Part shown: positions 12,897-25,187 of the stretch, in pieces
How the letters are laid out: the number at the start of each line of letters is the position of its first letter
Position numbering within the stretch: the stretch's first letter is position 1
DNA from: Hawksworthiomyces lignivorus
Lineage: Eukaryota; Ascomycota; Sordariomycetes; Ophiostomatales; Ophiostomataceae
DNA: 64,000 bases
Reading direction: 5' to 3'
Assembly: GCA_002917075.1 (NCBI GenBank)
Contig: NTMA01000062.1
Span: forward strand, 1 to 64,000
Made by a program: the position numbers and the translations under genes
Notes under the pieces: model-generated
The model's input: the letters and a program-made list of their open reading frames with translations, nothing else
Told to the model about the DNA's origin: nothing
Databases searched by the model: none

Positions 12897-14117
12897 TCAA
12901 CACAGCTGCTCCAGAATTTTCGCAACACCCTGTAGATCTCCTTTCACGGTCCCGTGTATGTCCTCGTCAATCCAACCCCTAGTGCGGCCACCGCCGAAGT
13001 CGATAACCCAAGCATCATCGTTACCGTCTACAAGGACGTTGTCACTCTTGACATCAATCCATACGATATTGTGTGAATGCAGCTGCGCCACTGTGTGCTG
13101 TATTTGGCGGGCCCACTTCGCCTTGCGCGCCGACCAGATCTCTTCGTCCTCCTGTGCTGCCTTCCTTTCGGCTTCTGTTACAGAAGATGCTTGGCGAACC
13201 CCATCGCTACTTCTGCTTTTCAGTAGCCGAGGAAGGGTAGTAGTATTTGGTATATAGTTGATGAGAATTCCTATGATCCCAGCATGTGACTGAATCAGCT
13301 CTGATCGTAGGAACATTTTCTTGCGATTAGTACTAGAGCTAGGGCCTTCCGTTGATCACTCGTAGACTCGCGGCGCCTTACCTTTGAGCTGTGGCACTCT
13401 CACTGACTCTTTATATCCAGCATTCGCAATAGACGCATATGCCCTGAGCTCGTTGATGAGGGCCTCCGGTAATAATTTCATCGATAATTTGCAGACCATA
13501 ACCTCATCACTTCCGTCTTCTCCTACTCCCGTGACCAAAACCTTAAAGGTGTTATTCAGGAAGAAGCCAAGGACACGAATCGTCGCGGCCTGAAATATAG
13601 GTATGTTAGAACCAATAACAAGACCTTGAAAGACACTAGGATCAATAGGTGGATGGCTATCATAGAGGGGGGTGTCAGGGCGCGGAACAGGCTTGAGCAC
13701 TCCGTTAAGGGTCATAATCCGCATAGAATAGCGCGTCTTGTAGGCCAGAGTCTGGATAGTCTCGGATGTCAGCTCCCGAGGCGGTTCCGGTTGGCCGGCA
13801 ATTTCCTGAAAGGTAGGAAAGCAAATGTCGCCAACAATATCTGACAAGTCTTTAATGAGCTCATCCTGCCGTTTCTCGCTTTCAGGAAGCATCCCAAGCT
13901 CATTCCAAGTCCACTCGTCAATGGCTACAAGGCGTTGTACCTCCACAGCATTCTTCACATCATAGTCGGGAAATTCTGGATCTAGCTCCTCTGAGATTAA
14001 AACGTCGAAGATTGTGTCGTTATATTTGAAGCCGATCGTCATGGACAAGTAGTCCTCGTCCGACGATCCCCATCGGTAGCCGATCCGTCGATATAGGTGG
14101 GGTGTGCTGGAGGTCAT
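12897..14117 (-). CDS. atypical fungal protein kinase-like protein (390 aa)
   Basis: Exons on the minus strand are 14117-13368 and 13319-12897, in frame across a short 48-nt intron with an unusual GTCTAC donor and an ACTAAT branch site. The C-terminal half is kinase-like: AGIIGILINYI as the hinge region, HSHNIVWIDVKSDNVLVDG as the catalytic loop (Asp and Asn present, HRD His replaced by Trp), and AWVIDFGGG as the DFG segment. The N-terminal ~200 residues have no recognised domain, apart from EVMVCKLSMK, a possible beta-3 Lys. Proteins of this type are numerous in Sordariomycetes and Eurotiomycetes and their roles are unknown. An upstream Met at 14150 is also possible. Confidence 0.7.
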
Positions 14118-15248
14118 GGCTGAGGACAAAAATGCTGTATGGGTTGGCAATGGGAAGGAGACAAATGTACACCGTAGAGTGACGACAAATTAACGTCAAA
14201 TAGAGAGGCAAGGGAGAGAGGTCTTACCTTCGTGGCAGGTTTAGGTGGCACTGTGGAAATACCATTGAAAGGAAACAGTATCAAAACTAGATAGCGCTGA
14301 AAGTGTAGAATCTATCGGCTGGCGTGTCACTCGGCTTACTAACCAAAAAAAGTTGAGCTGATGGGACGAAAATACGCAAAATCTCGTAACGAACCAATAC
14401 CCACTCATAGTACCTAATATATGATGTAACGGCAGGATACTTCTATGGGCTTGTGCCACAATCCACCAACAGACCTTGTCCTCTGTACTAACTCATAACC
14501 TAGCTTCTAAAGTCGATCTAGATGATGCTTTTATAATTACTTTAAGAGCCGTTAATGCCGTCGTTCTGTTATGGTAACAGCGTAAAAAACATCTCCCATA
14601 TCAAGTTTGGATTAACCCATTTTATCTTTTGCATCTGTATTCTCTATCATCTCTTTCAAAGTCCGCTATTTAAAGGACGATTATCATGGTTTTCGTTTTT
14701 ACTTCCTTATTGTAGAATATTTTTAATAGCCAAATTTCCCCTCTATACTACCAACATATCCTAGTCGTACCGTTTCCTATGTCTCTTTGACGAAGCCGAC
14801 CTCAATTAGTTTATCAATGTCAATGCGCAATCTTTGTATATATTCAAGGTCTTCATCTGCATCTTGGCCGCGTTTTCACCCACATAGTTTTTTTACCAAA
14901 TATGTAGACAATCTGGGACAAAGTGGCCTGTAGCAAAATTTCCAGCTCTATAGAAATATCTATTGGCAAGGTTGTCATCTCTGCGACGGATTCTGAGCCC
15001 TAAGGCTAACTACATGAATACTTGGATAATAAGTCCACACATAAGACCTGCGCGTAGCATATGGTCGGTATATTTATGGCGTATGGTGATGTGCCGCGAT
15101 GCTACTGGCTTGCGGGTCTCAAACCGACTCCGAACCTGATATGTCAAGAAATGAAGTAGAGCAGGGGCCGTAGGACCGTTTGTATTTGAATACAAATGAA
15201 GTCGAGGCCAACAAGTCGAGGCCAACTCAATTCTATTACTTAAGGAGG
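14118..15248. other. intergenic, AT-rich
   Basis: AT-rich DNA with no credible coding region. A possible splice donor (GTAAGACC, minus strand, near 14227) hints at a 5' untranslated exon for the kinase-like gene. Confidence 0.4.
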
Positions 15249-16786
15249 CTATAGCCAAACCATCAAAACGAGACCCCCTAGTAATACTCTGCCCACAAAA
15301 TTGGGGATACCACGCGTTGCAAAATTAGGTTTCGGCGTTGTAATAGTAGTAGCCGAGGCTGATGAACCCGAACTATGGGAAGAAGTTGTTGTACTTCCCT
15401 GTGTCTGGATGGACTGGAGACTCGAGACTGGTACAGTCGTATGTGATATTGATGTCGATTCTACAGTGGATGGCTGAGTGGAGGACTCACTCGGTGAGCC
15501 GCCGAGAGGCCCACCTGTGGTGGAATCCCGGTACCAGTTAGCCCGCGGGTCTCCTAGGCACTCTCCCACCGTAACAAATTCATAATGGTTGTTCAGTGCC
15601 TGATCAATCATGTACTTCACAGACTGGTGCACCGTTTCTGTATAGATATCATGAGCTATCGAGATGATTGACGAATATTTATGTTGAGAGACTGCTGAAG
15701 AAAAGTCATCTCTTCCCTTTTGAAAAAGCGCTTCATCGTCACGAGTGTCAAAATTATACAAAATCTGTGAGAACAGGTGAACGTAAATGCCAATACAATA
15801 AACGTTGCGGTTAGTGTGTAAATGTTACTAAGGAGACGTAAGAAGGGAAATTAGAGCAGGTACAAACATACGTTATGGTAGCCATGGTCTATAAGATCTT
15901 GGATTACATCCGAGTTCCAGCTGTCATAAGGACATCTGAAATATGTTGGAAAGAAGCCTAAAATTTCGACCAGGGCTATTTCATTCTTGATAATTTGATC
16001 ACGCCGTTGTTGGGGAGTAATCAGCGTAAGATTTTGGTGGCTCCATGAGTGGCTGCCAATTTGGTGCCCGTCGTTGTTCATGCGATTGATGATATCTTTC
16101 CAGGGAGCTGCTTGGTCCTCGATTTGACCCTTTCCTTTATTTGTACCCACCACAAAAAATGTTGCCTTTTAGTTGTAGACATGTAATTAGTTTCATCATC
16201 TAGAGCCAATCCGTGTCTTAGGGTCGCATGGAGAAATGCGCATTAGTTTGCCTCACCTTGACCTTATTGGCCCCCAAGATGTCGAGCAGGTCTTCGGTGA
16301 AGTTATAAGGCCCATCATCGAATGTCATCGCTATCTTCCCGGGCACTGTACACTCGGAGATTGACACACCGTATGGTACATGTCCGAAGAGTGGCCGCGG
16401 AACCTTAGATGTATCCGTTCCAGCGAACGGTGACTTGTTACCGTCGCACGCCGGACCAAAATCCAGCTGACAATCTGGAGATATACAGTACCAACCGGTA
16501 CCGCATCTCGACGGCCCGTCAGCCTTACATTCGTTAGTGACACGGGTATAGACTGTCTTCTTTTATCTTCGGCATCCTCGGGCTGACTACTTACTGTCTT
16601 GGAGCAACACAAGTCGGCGGCGCACGTAGCATTGCCTGCGCCTAGCCCACACTCCCCGCCACGTTGTACATCCCTTTTAGTTATATATTGTTCGATTTCA
16701 ATAGCTTCTGCTACATAGTCGCTGGCAAGCGCCGCTACCGATGAGGCGAACACGCTTACTGCGGATATCGTCGCTACTACCCGCAT
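15249..16786 (-). CDS. GPI-anchored chitin deacetylase with chitin-binding domain (433 aa)
   Basis: Carbohydrate esterase family 4 (NodB) enzyme that removes acetyl groups from chitin at the cell wall. Exons on the minus strand: 16786-16595, 16556-16257, 16165-15872, 15764-15249; all junctions are in phase 0. Order of parts: signal peptide (MRVVATISAVSVFASSVAAL), a hevein-type chitin-binding module rich in Cys (GECGLG, CAADLCCS, CGTGWYC), then the NodB domain with TFDDGP (catalytic and metal Asp), HSWSH (two metal His) and YFRCPYDSW. A Ser/Thr-rich linker follows, and the C-terminus is hydrophobic (GGLVLMVWL), typical of a GPI signal. The first intron is only 38 nt, which is the least certain junction. 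Confidence 0.88.
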
Positions 16787-18986
16787 CAGGACGTTGAAGG
16801 GCTATCGGTGTCGCTATCCAAGATGGGTTAGGGATTCACAATATGAGAAGAAAATAGTTTGTTATAGAGTTTCCAAAGTGTTTTCCACGTCTCTTTGCTT
16901 GAACTGAAGTATACGCCAAGCAGATGCAGACTAATATAAGAGTAAGGGGGAGAGGCACAGCTGAGCTGCGGGGTTTTAAAGGAATTAGGCTTGAAGACTA
17001 AAATGCGCACATACCGCCTTCAGCCGCGAGTTAATGTATGTCGTTAAATTATCTACATTAAACCGTTGTTGGTTCAAGAAGGGGAGATAAGACTGGCTGG
17101 TTTCGCTGCGAGCGGGCCGAAAGGCCCCTGGTTGCCTAGCCCAGGGCATAGGAATTGGGGCACTGAGTAGCAAGCTGTGTCATATTTTAGACAAGCATTA
17201 ATGGCTGAATTGTTACCTCCTAACTAGAGTTTCTATCTAAGGTAGCGAAGATAGTGTTATATACCAAGTAATTCTCATGTAGTCTCATGCCAAGTCAGTT
17301 TGATTTGAGCCAATAATTATAAATGGAGGAGGCTCAAAAGATATCCTATGTGGAGTCAGGGTGAGAAGCCTTCTTTATGTAGTGCTATATACATTGTATA
17401 GCCATAGTATTTTAGTAATAGGCGTACGGTATCAACCTAGGTACACTACGATGAGTGGTCTAGATATTATATTAGCACTTTTCAGCGCCTCATTCAGTAA
17501 CCTCATACTACCTAATATGAGGTTTGTTTCATCGTACTGTCGTTTTATGATTGTATATTCATTCTGCCGCCTCTGTATACCTTCCACCAGGTCACCATTC
17601 AGGCCTCGTTAGCGGCTGAATCGTAATAACCCGGTATAAAAAAGTTACCCGGGGGCAGTGTTATTCCGCACTACTATAGAAACATTTACCCGTGTTTTTC
17701 GTGAGATTTTCAGTGTCCGAAGAAATACTCGCAATCTATCATGTTCGGCATCAAGCTCCTACAACTTGAAGAGCAAGAATAAAAGAACAAGCAGATAGAA
17801 AAGGAGGTGGTTGACGAACAACCCGTCGCCAAATAATGAAAAGGGGGAGGGGGAGACTAGATGTGAGAATCCCTTCTGAGAATCTATTAAGTGGCTATCG
17901 ATCACTAGGTAACTATGGAAAGTGGCATATAAGAATTCTAAACCGGAGATTTTTTTTTTAATTCATTAATTCATTATCCCCTTGAGATCCAAAAAAATTT
18001 TTTTTTCAAGATATCAAATTTAATTGGTTGACACTCCTAAGTGCGTATTTCCTTTGCATCTCTGAACGTTGTACGAGTGCTCGAAAGTTAATAGTTTCTC
18101 ATAAAAAAAGTAATAATTTGCATACCAAGAAGAAAGTCTATACTTGAAAGAATTAGTTACTATTCAACGCAAATCTACAAGTCTTAGGCCTTGCGAGAGT
18201 CGAATGCGTTCATTCTCTCCCGTAACTGGTACTAGTATCAATAAGCACATGGCGCATTATTCTTACCTTTCGCTATTCGATTTGATTTATATCGATCACC
18301 TAGTCTTCCTTTTCCATTTTCACTATCAGTTCTACAAGTTCGTCCTTGACACTTGAGACGAGTTGCACATGAAGGCCATGTTGGTGTGGGCTACCACGGA
18401 TATGCATTGCCGTGTTGCGCCGTTCCCACATTTCCTGCTATTCACTTAGCTTGTGTGGAGATCAATATTGCTGTACCTCTAGATGGGATACAGCTGTACA
18501 TTGTTCAGACATATCTAGTAAACGACTGCGAGGAAGTGTGAAATATCGCAAGAGAAAGAGAAAAGACAACTGAGATACCCATAACATGTATTCATATATT
18601 CAACACAATGTAACCGCAATAACTAGGCTATATAAAATAGTCAGATTCTGTCGCATTTCATGGCTGTCTTCATTCTTGAAATATCATTCTAGACCACTAG
18701 TTCTTCATTCGACCAGTAGGAAAAACTTAAAGCATGCGTGATATTTCTTAACGGGGCTCTTTCGCTAAAATCAACGCACTCGCCTCGGATGAGATGATAG
18801 ACTGGTGTCGCCTTCCGAGGGTGAACGGGAACCCGGAACTATAACCGGATATGACAGCCGCCCTTGTCCGTCATACGTGCGGCACCTGGCCAGGGTCTTT
18901 AAGTAATCCCACCCACAGAGCCCATTCTGCTTCCAATTTGATTACCCCCATCACTTCAAACCCCTGTTTCCTACAATTCGAGCAAC
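16787..18986. other. 2.2-kb AT-rich gene desert
   Basis: No coding region, tRNA or transposon ORF could be supported on either strand. The sequence is AT-rich with T and A runs near 17950-18010 and a small hairpin near 17498-17525 (ACCTCATA pairing with TATGAGGT). It may be RIP-degraded repeat DNA, but no parent repeat is visible in this window. Confidence 0.5.
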
Positions 18987-20443
18987 ATGGCAACACTAGT
19001 ACCTTTTGCAGACCCTCTTTGGTACAGCCGCAGCTATAGCCCATATTACGATGAAAGTCATGTCAGGCTCCGAGATGAAGTCAGAGCATACGTTGACAAG
19101 CATATTGCTCCATTCTGCGAAGAATGGGAAAAGCTAGGGGCTGTACCCCACGAGGCAAGTACCGTGGTGATGCTGCTGGACCCCATGAGACAAATTGTTG
19201 ACGAGAGATCTCTAGGCTGTCCAGCACTTTGCTCATCATGGCTTCATGGCTGCTTCCATCTTCCCGCTTGCGTCCAATCACCTTGGAGGCCGACGTCTCC
19301 CTGGGGGCATTGCCGCCAGCGACTGGAACGAGTTCCACGATCTCGTCTTCATGGATGAGATCGCCCGCTGCGGCTATCTTGGCGTCATATTCGGCCTCGC
19401 CTGCGGCAACATTATTGGCGCACCCCCTGTGATTCGCTTTGGAACGCCGGCACAGCAGCGCCGCTTTGTTCCCGATATCCTCGCGGGAAAACTTCGCTTC
19501 TGCCTTGCCGTGACGGAACCGGATGCCGGGTCCGACGTGGCCGGCCTGACGACGACGGCTGAGCGCCAGGGTGACTACTACATTGTGAACGGCGCAAAGA
19601 AATGGATCACGAATGGGTTGTGGGCAGACTATTGCACGGCCGCTGTGCGAACCGGCGGCAAAGGACAAAAGGGCATCTCAGCATTGGTCATCGCCCTGGA
19701 CAGTCCGGGCATCACGCGGAGGAGGCTACACAACTCTGGCGTGTCAGCAAGTGGTACATATCACATGCGCATTTGTTTCGAACCAGACCACCATCGCTAA
19801 TTAAAAACTAGGCTCGACATACATCGAGTTTGATAACGTCAAGGTCCCCGCTGAGAACCTCCTGGGAAAAGAGAATGAGGGGTTTCCTATTATCATGTCA
19901 AGTATGTTGGACGGCACAGCCCCCGAGAGCAGCATTCAACACGCCACTAATCATGGTCCAGATTTCAACCACGAGCGGATTTGGCTAGCTATCACAGCCA
20001 TCCGCCTCTCACGGGTCTGCGTGGAAGATTCCTACCTACATGCCGTTCACCGCGAGACATTTGGCAAGACGCTCATTTCGAATCAAATCATCCGGGCCAA
20101 GTTGTCAGCCGCCGGCCGCACCATTGACTCTGCGCAGGCGTACCTCGAGCAGCTGGTCTATCTGTTTCAGCAGGCTCGGCGGCGAGCAGGCCCTGAGCCG
20201 CCAGGCATCGGTGGACTTGTGGCCAACAGCAAGGTGCTTTCTTGTCAGGTTCTTGAACGGGTCAACCGCGAGTGCCAGCAGATCATGGGAGGGATCGGTT
20301 ATTCTCGTGGAGGGAGGGGTGGCAGAGTGGAACAAATTAGTCGTGACTTGCGAGTAATGGTTGTGGGTGGTGGAAGCGAGGAGATCCTCACGGACTTTTC
20401 CTTGATTCAGGAAGCGAAAGCTATGGACAGGATGAAACTGTGA
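18987..20443 (+). CDS. acyl-CoA dehydrogenase family flavoenzyme (428 aa)
   Basis: FAD-dependent alpha,beta-dehydrogenation of an acyl-CoA. Exons: 18987-19163, 19216-19753, 19812-19901, 19962-20443. The last two introns are well defined (GTACAT and GTATGT donors) and restore GSTYIEFDNVKVPAENLLG and MSNFNHERIW; the first junction is a best guess. Visible signatures are LAVTEPDAGSDVAG for flavin and substrate binding, GAKKWITNG, and the C-terminal QIMGGIGYSRGG with ISRDLR and GGGSEEI. There is no peroxisomal C-terminal signal (ends DRMKL) and no obvious mitochondrial leader. The substrate is unknown. An adjacent transporter and transaldolase suggest a metabolic neighbourhood but not a proven pathway. 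Confidence 0.88.
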
Positions 20444-20892
20444 GAAGCGACCTTGAGGGCTTAAATGCAAACGTACATAGGTGCAATTACACAACGTATT
20501 TACTGGAGACAGAAATGAAAATAATAGATTCCATATTGTAGTATTCAGAGTGGATCCTAGGGGGTGTAGACAGAGTATGTACTTCTGTTATGCTAGGGCT
20601 ACATATGCACGTCATAATCACAACCGATCATTAATTCTGAATTGTGACTTAGAAGCACTTGTAAATAGTATTGCTTTGTACGTAACCAAAACACTAGCCA
20701 CACTAGCCAAATCATGTGTATAAAACAAAATGTGTAAATACGCTTCTGAAGGTATACCTATGGAGTGAACAATTAAAGCAGAGGAGAGTTGGTCAGATGA
20801 AGGGTTGTAAAAGCAAAATTCGATACAGCAGGGAATAAAGCAAGGCTACGGTGTTTCTCGACTGCAGACGGCATACTTTTACGACTTGTCTC
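20444..20892. other. intergenic, convergent 3' ends
   Basis: Between the 3' ends of the acyl-CoA dehydrogenase and the sugar transporter. No feature recognised. Confidence 0.5.
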
Positions 20893-22719
20893 CTACGACG
20901 ACTGCTCCTGGTTATTGTCCCCTCCGTCCACCCCATCAAGATGGTACAGCGGCGTCAGTTTGGCTTTGCGGTTGAAGAAGACATAGCGCTTGATCCACCA
21001 GGGCAGCCAGGTGCCCAGCTGGTAGGCGATGTGGCGGTGGGTGGGCACGCCAAAGATGAAGTCGAGCTCCTCCAGGGTGCGCTGCTTCGTCTCGGGCACG
21101 ATGATAAGGATGACGAGAAATGCGACAACGTTGAGCCCGGCATAGAAGCCAAACGCGCCGGTCGGGCCGATGCGGGCCAGAAGCGACGGAAAGGTCAAGC
21201 TGAGCGCGCTGCCGACGGCGTTGTTGATACAGATGGTGACGGCACCGCCGATCTCGCGGTGCGACAGCGGGAACGCCTCGGAGAAGTAGATGCTGGGCAT
21301 CGGCCCGATGCCGGGCCCGTACAGCGCCGTGAAGAGATAGATGAAGAGGGCGATGACGGGCACGCGGGCGGCGTTGTCGGTGGGCATGAGAAACGCGAGG
21401 CCGGCGGCCAGCAGGCACCAGGCCATGTTGGGGAAGGTCAGGAGCAGCAGGTTGCGGCGGCCAAACGTGTCCATGGTGTAGAGGGCGGGGAAGGCGAAGA
21501 TGAACATGGTCAGGCCGTAACCAAAGGAGGCCAGCAGGGTGCTGCGCGTGTCGTAGCCGGCGTTGGAGAAGATGGTGGACGAGTAAAAGGCCATGATATT
21601 GATGCCGCTGAACTGCTGCGAGATGACGATCCAGGCGGCGGCCAGCATGGCGCGGCGCAGGCGAGGCACGGCCACGAGATCCCAGATGCGGCGGCCGATG
21701 CTGGTGCCGGAGAAGGCGGCGCGCTCAGTCTGGACCTGGCAGTGCGCGTAGTAGAGCTCGCGCGCGGCCTGCATCTCCGAGTTGCGCAGGCGGCAGAAGG
21801 CGGCAAAGGCGGCCTGGTAGCGGCCCTTTTTCATGAGCCAGCGCGGGCTCTCGGGGCACCACCATACACACAGAACGACGGGAATAGCAGGCACAAAGGC
21901 GGCGGCCAGCTGGAAGCGCCAGGCCAGCGGGCCGATGCGGTAGAAGATGAGGTTGACGATCATGCCGACCATAATGCCGAAGGCGACCCACAGCTGGAAG
22001 CTGGTGACCATGCCGCCGCGGATGGCGGCGGGCGACACCTCGGCCGTGTAGATGGGAATGACGGAGATCTTGATGCCCATGCCGAGCCCCATGAAGAGGC
22101 GGCAGATGAGCAGCTGCTGCCAGCTGTGGGTGAAGGCTTGGGCCAACACGGGGAAGATGCAGAAGAGACCAGTCAGAAAGATGGTGCCGCGGCGGCCGAG
22201 CAGGTTGTTGAGCGGGTCGGCGGCCCAGGCGCTGGCCAGGCCGAACAGCGTCGGGGCGGCGTTGATGACGCCAATCAGCCACTGGTCGTCGGCGATGCCA
22301 AACTCCTCCGGGAAGGACAGGTTGGCGCCGTTGGCGCCAGTGTTGTCCCAGCCCTGGATGGCCGAGCCCAGCGAGCAGAGCGCGATGGAGTAGTACAGAG
22401 AGCGTGGCAAGTGCCACTTGTGCGTGCGCTCGCGCGTCAGCCAGCAGCGGTCGTCGTCCGTGAGCTCCGGCACCTCGGCCCAGTCCGGGTGCTGCGCGGC
22501 CAGCGCTCCGCGGAAAAACGTGTCGGCGCGGTCCGTAAAGCCGTACTCGGTGCAGAAGTCGTTCACCTGGGCGCGCAGCGTCTCCTTGTCAATGCCGGCC
22601 AACGGGTTCACGATCCGCGCGTCCACATTCTGCGACAGCGCCGCTAAATTGTTGCTACCCCGCTCGATGTGGGACGCATCCGATGACAGGTGTTTTGGGC
22701 TAGATACCTTGGAAGCCAT
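20893..22719 (-). CDS. MFS sugar/polyol transporter (608 aa)
   Basis: A single-exon proton-coupled sugar porter of the major facilitator superfamily, expected in the plasma membrane. After a hydrophilic N-terminus of about 115 residues come twelve hydrophobic segments. Family signatures visible are NNLLGRRG after TM2, GLGMGIKISVIPIYTAEVSP near TM4-5, PESPRWLMKKGR ahead of the central loop, QQFSGINIMAFYS in TM7, and PETKQRTLEELDFIF at the end. The coding sequence is very GC-rich, which also opens a long antisense frame that is not a gene. It is divergent from the transaldolase across a 1-kb promoter region, so co-regulation of sugar uptake and pentose-phosphate metabolism is possible. Confidence 0.93.
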   Translation of the reverse strand: MASKVSSPKHLSSDASHIERGSNNLAALSQNVDARIVNPLAGIDKETLRAQVNDFCTEYGFTDRADTFFRGALAAQHPDWAEVPELTDDDRCWLTRERTHKWHLPRSLYYSIALCSLGSAIQGWDNTGANGANLSFPEEFGIADDQWLIGVINAAPTLFGLASAWAADPLNNLLGRRGTIFLTGLFCIFPVLAQAFTHSWQQLLICRLFMGLGMGIKISVIPIYTAEVSPAAIRGGMVTSFQLWVAFGIMVGMIVNLIFYRIGPLAWRFQLAAAFVPAIPVVLCVWWCPESPRWLMKKGRYQAAFAAFCRLRNSEMQAARELYYAHCQVQTERAAFSGTSIGRRIWDLVAVPRLRRAMLAAAWIVISQQFSGINIMAFYSSTIFSNAGYDTRSTLLASFGYGLTMFIFAFPALYTMDTFGRRNLLLLTFPNMAWCLLAAGLAFLMPTDNAARVPVIALFIYLFTALYGPGIGPMPSIYFSEAFPLSHREIGGAVTICINNAVGSALSLTFPSLLARIGPTGAFGFYAGLNVVAFLVILIIVPETKQRTLEELDFIFGVPTHRHIAYQLGTWLPWWIKRYVFFNRKAKLTPLYHLDGVDGGDNNQEQSS

Positions 22720-23761
22720 GATGGGAGACTTAGTCGCACATAGAGGTAAGCAGAAGGAGGAAGGAAGGCTCTTTGTAGAAATATCTTGGACAGGCTCGTG
22801 TATGAACTTCGTCTCCGTTCTCGTTTCTACCGAGCAACAGAGGAAGGCCGCGCTTTAGGTAGTCTTTGTCTACGATCGTATACTTCTCTGATCCTCGTCC
22901 TCTGTTCTCCACATTCAAGTCTCTTTATACAACTTCTTCCCCGCGTCATGACTCTCTTCTGACTGTTGTCGATTGTGCTGATTTGGTTGTAGAACATTCC
23001 ATGTTTCGACCTCCTCAAGGATGTTGGAGTTTGGCTCTGTGCAGGGCGACCCCAGATGGCGTTGTGCAGGCCCCACATCACCCCATAATGTCGGCTTCAA
23101 GCAAAACATGGGGTATGGGCACAGTGCTACAGTGTGGAGTGCTTCGAGAAGGATTGCGGTCCAGAGGAGTGTCTATTCTAATGAGTTTTCCCGATGACAG
23201 CCCCGGCGATATTGCACGCCGACAAGGTGTGCACTTAGAAGGATTTCGGAGAAATGCGGAGTCGCCTTAGGGAATTCGATTTCCCCTGCACAGAGCGCCT
23301 TTCTTCCCCGCATGGCCCTGTACAGGGCCATGTGGAGACATCTCCGGAAACGGATGGTGACCTGTGCAGGCAGTGTCCTGTACAGTGCCATCTTGTCATC
23401 ATCTTGTTTTTTGTGTTCCGCGTGGTGCGTCTGCGAGCCACACTCAGATCAGAACGCAAATCTCGACGTGGCCGTTCTCCACCCTGAAGTAGTGACTGCA
23501 CAGGGCGCCGGACATGTGAGCAGTTTAAGCAGTCAAGATGGCCTCGACGGCTGGGCATCCACGTTGGGCCGCCGAGTCTAAGCAGCGGCAGCAGCTCCGA
23601 TAGAGGCAACCCTCTCGATCTCTTTGGCATACAAGAAGCTGCCAGAGTTCTACTCGCAAGGAACGGAATCTGCTGTAACAATCTACTTCAGCAAGGCTCC
23701 ATCCATCCAGAAACGTGACAAACCACCAAGTCTTAATCGCTCCCGCTTCTCATTCATCACC
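22720..23761. promoter_or_regulatory. shared divergent promoter region with CCTGTRCAGG-like repeats
   Basis: A 1-kb region between the transporter (minus) and transaldolase (plus) start codons. It holds a perfect 22-bp palindrome at 23311-23332 and several related elements, including CTGTGCAGGGCG near 23038, CCTGCACAG near 23284, CCTGTGCAGG near 23362, CCTGTACAG near 23379 and CTGCACAGGGCG near 23497. These could be binding sites for a dimeric factor that controls both genes. No coding region supported. Confidence 0.4.
23311..23332. repeat. perfect 22-bp palindrome
   Basis: The 22-bp sequence is its own reverse complement, centred on CCTGTACAGG. It lies about 430 bp upstream of the transaldolase start. 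Confidence 0.9.
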
Positions 23762-25013
23762 ATGGCCCCGATCACTTGGCTCGACAAGCTCGAGCAGGAG
23801 CGTGAGTATCCTTCGTAGCACAGCGTCTGCTCTGTCTCTGTCTCTGACTGACGAATCATTGCTAGTCAACGTCGATGTCGACTGGATGGCCCCCGAGTAC
23901 ATCGACTCCATGGTAGACAAGATCAAGTTCCACGACCAGACCAGCAACCAGCTCTGGGTCGATATTCAGCTCGGCCACGAGTCCAACGCCGACCTGCTGA
24001 AGCAGACGGCAACCGAGCTCAAGGACCAAGGCTGGCTCGCCACCTACACGCGGATGGCCGTTCTGATGTGCAAGAAGAACATCGACAAGCTGTCCGGTCG
24101 CGTGCTGCTCCAGACGCTGCCGTCCAAGGCACACGACTTTGAAGCTACTCTGAGCCACGCCCGCCTCTACGACGCCGAGTTCAAGCGTGCCGGCATCAGC
24201 CGCGACCGCTTCTGCATCAAGATTCCCACCACCGGCCCTGCCATGAACGCGGCCAAGATCCTCCAGGCCGAGGGCATCCAGACGCTCGGCACCGCCCTGT
24301 TCGGCGTGCCCCAGGCCATTGCGTGCAGCCAGGCTGGCTGCTTGTATATCAGCCCGTATTACAACGGTAAGAAAGAAAAGAGTGGGGGAAAGAAGCGGGC
24401 GGCGGGCGGCGACCAAAATGAAGATATCTGCTGACCGTCCAAAGAAACCCAGGCGCACGACATCCCCGACCTGTGGCCCAACGTCAAGGACCCCGCCCTC
24501 CAGCACCCCAACTCGCCGCGCATCCTTCAGATCCTCGAGATCTACAAGCGCCTCTACAAAGAGACAGGCAAAGAGCAGCCGCTGGTCAAGAACGCCAGCT
24601 TCATCTCTGCCGAAGAGGCCATGGCCGCCGGCGAGATGGGCTGCCACTCGGCCACCATCTCGCACACGGTGCTCAACGAGCTGGCCGCCCGGACCTACGA
24701 GGAGAGCACGCAGCCCGGCCACGGCGTGCCCAAGCCTGCGGACCCGACGCTGGTCTACCATGACCCCTCCCGCGTGATCCCGGCGCGCCTAAGGCCCCTT
24801 CTTGACGTCGACCCTCTGTACCCCGGCGGCAAGGTCCAGGTTGCCTACGAGGGCACCAAGGTTGACTACCTGGCCGACAACGGAAAGGCGCTGGACGCCG
24901 CGATTGCCACGGACCCTGAGTCGGCCAAGCGTCTCAAGATCGCCCTGGAGCTGTTCACCGGCGGCGAGCTGCGCAGCAAGGACAAGGTCGAAAAGGCCCT
25001 AGCAGCCCTATGA
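23762..25013 (+). CDS. transaldolase (369 aa)
   Basis: Transfers a dihydroxyacetone unit between sugar phosphates in the non-oxidative pentose phosphate pathway, in the cytosol. Exons: 23762-23801, 23866-24366, 24445-25013; both introns are GT-AG with CTGAC branch sites and the sum is in frame. The Schiff-base Lys is in FCIKIPTTGPA near residue 157, and the family block GTALFGVPQAIACSQAG with YISPYYN follows. The tail (about 250-369) is longer than in the compact bacterial form and belongs to the fungal transaldolase-like group. Codon use is strongly GC-biased. Divergent from the sugar transporter. Confidence 0.92.
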
Positions 25014-25187
25014 GAGCCGCAGCTGTTGGCGAAATAAGCAGCAAAGAGCATCCACTTTTCATTTCATCTTTTATTCGTTGCCATATTAAAGACAGCTAAA
25101 AAATAAACATAGACTAAAATTTGACATCGTAATACATGATTTTTCCGTACAAACATTTTCTTAACATGCTCAATTTTCTGCCGGAGA

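Noticed and set aside
20851..22647. 598-codon open frame on the plus strand
   Set aside because: It is exactly antisense to the sugar transporter; its Gly/Ala/Arg/Asp-rich composition comes from GC-rich codons of the real gene, and it has no domain.
23862..24761. 299-codon minus-strand frame
   Set aside because: Antisense of transaldolase, biased composition.
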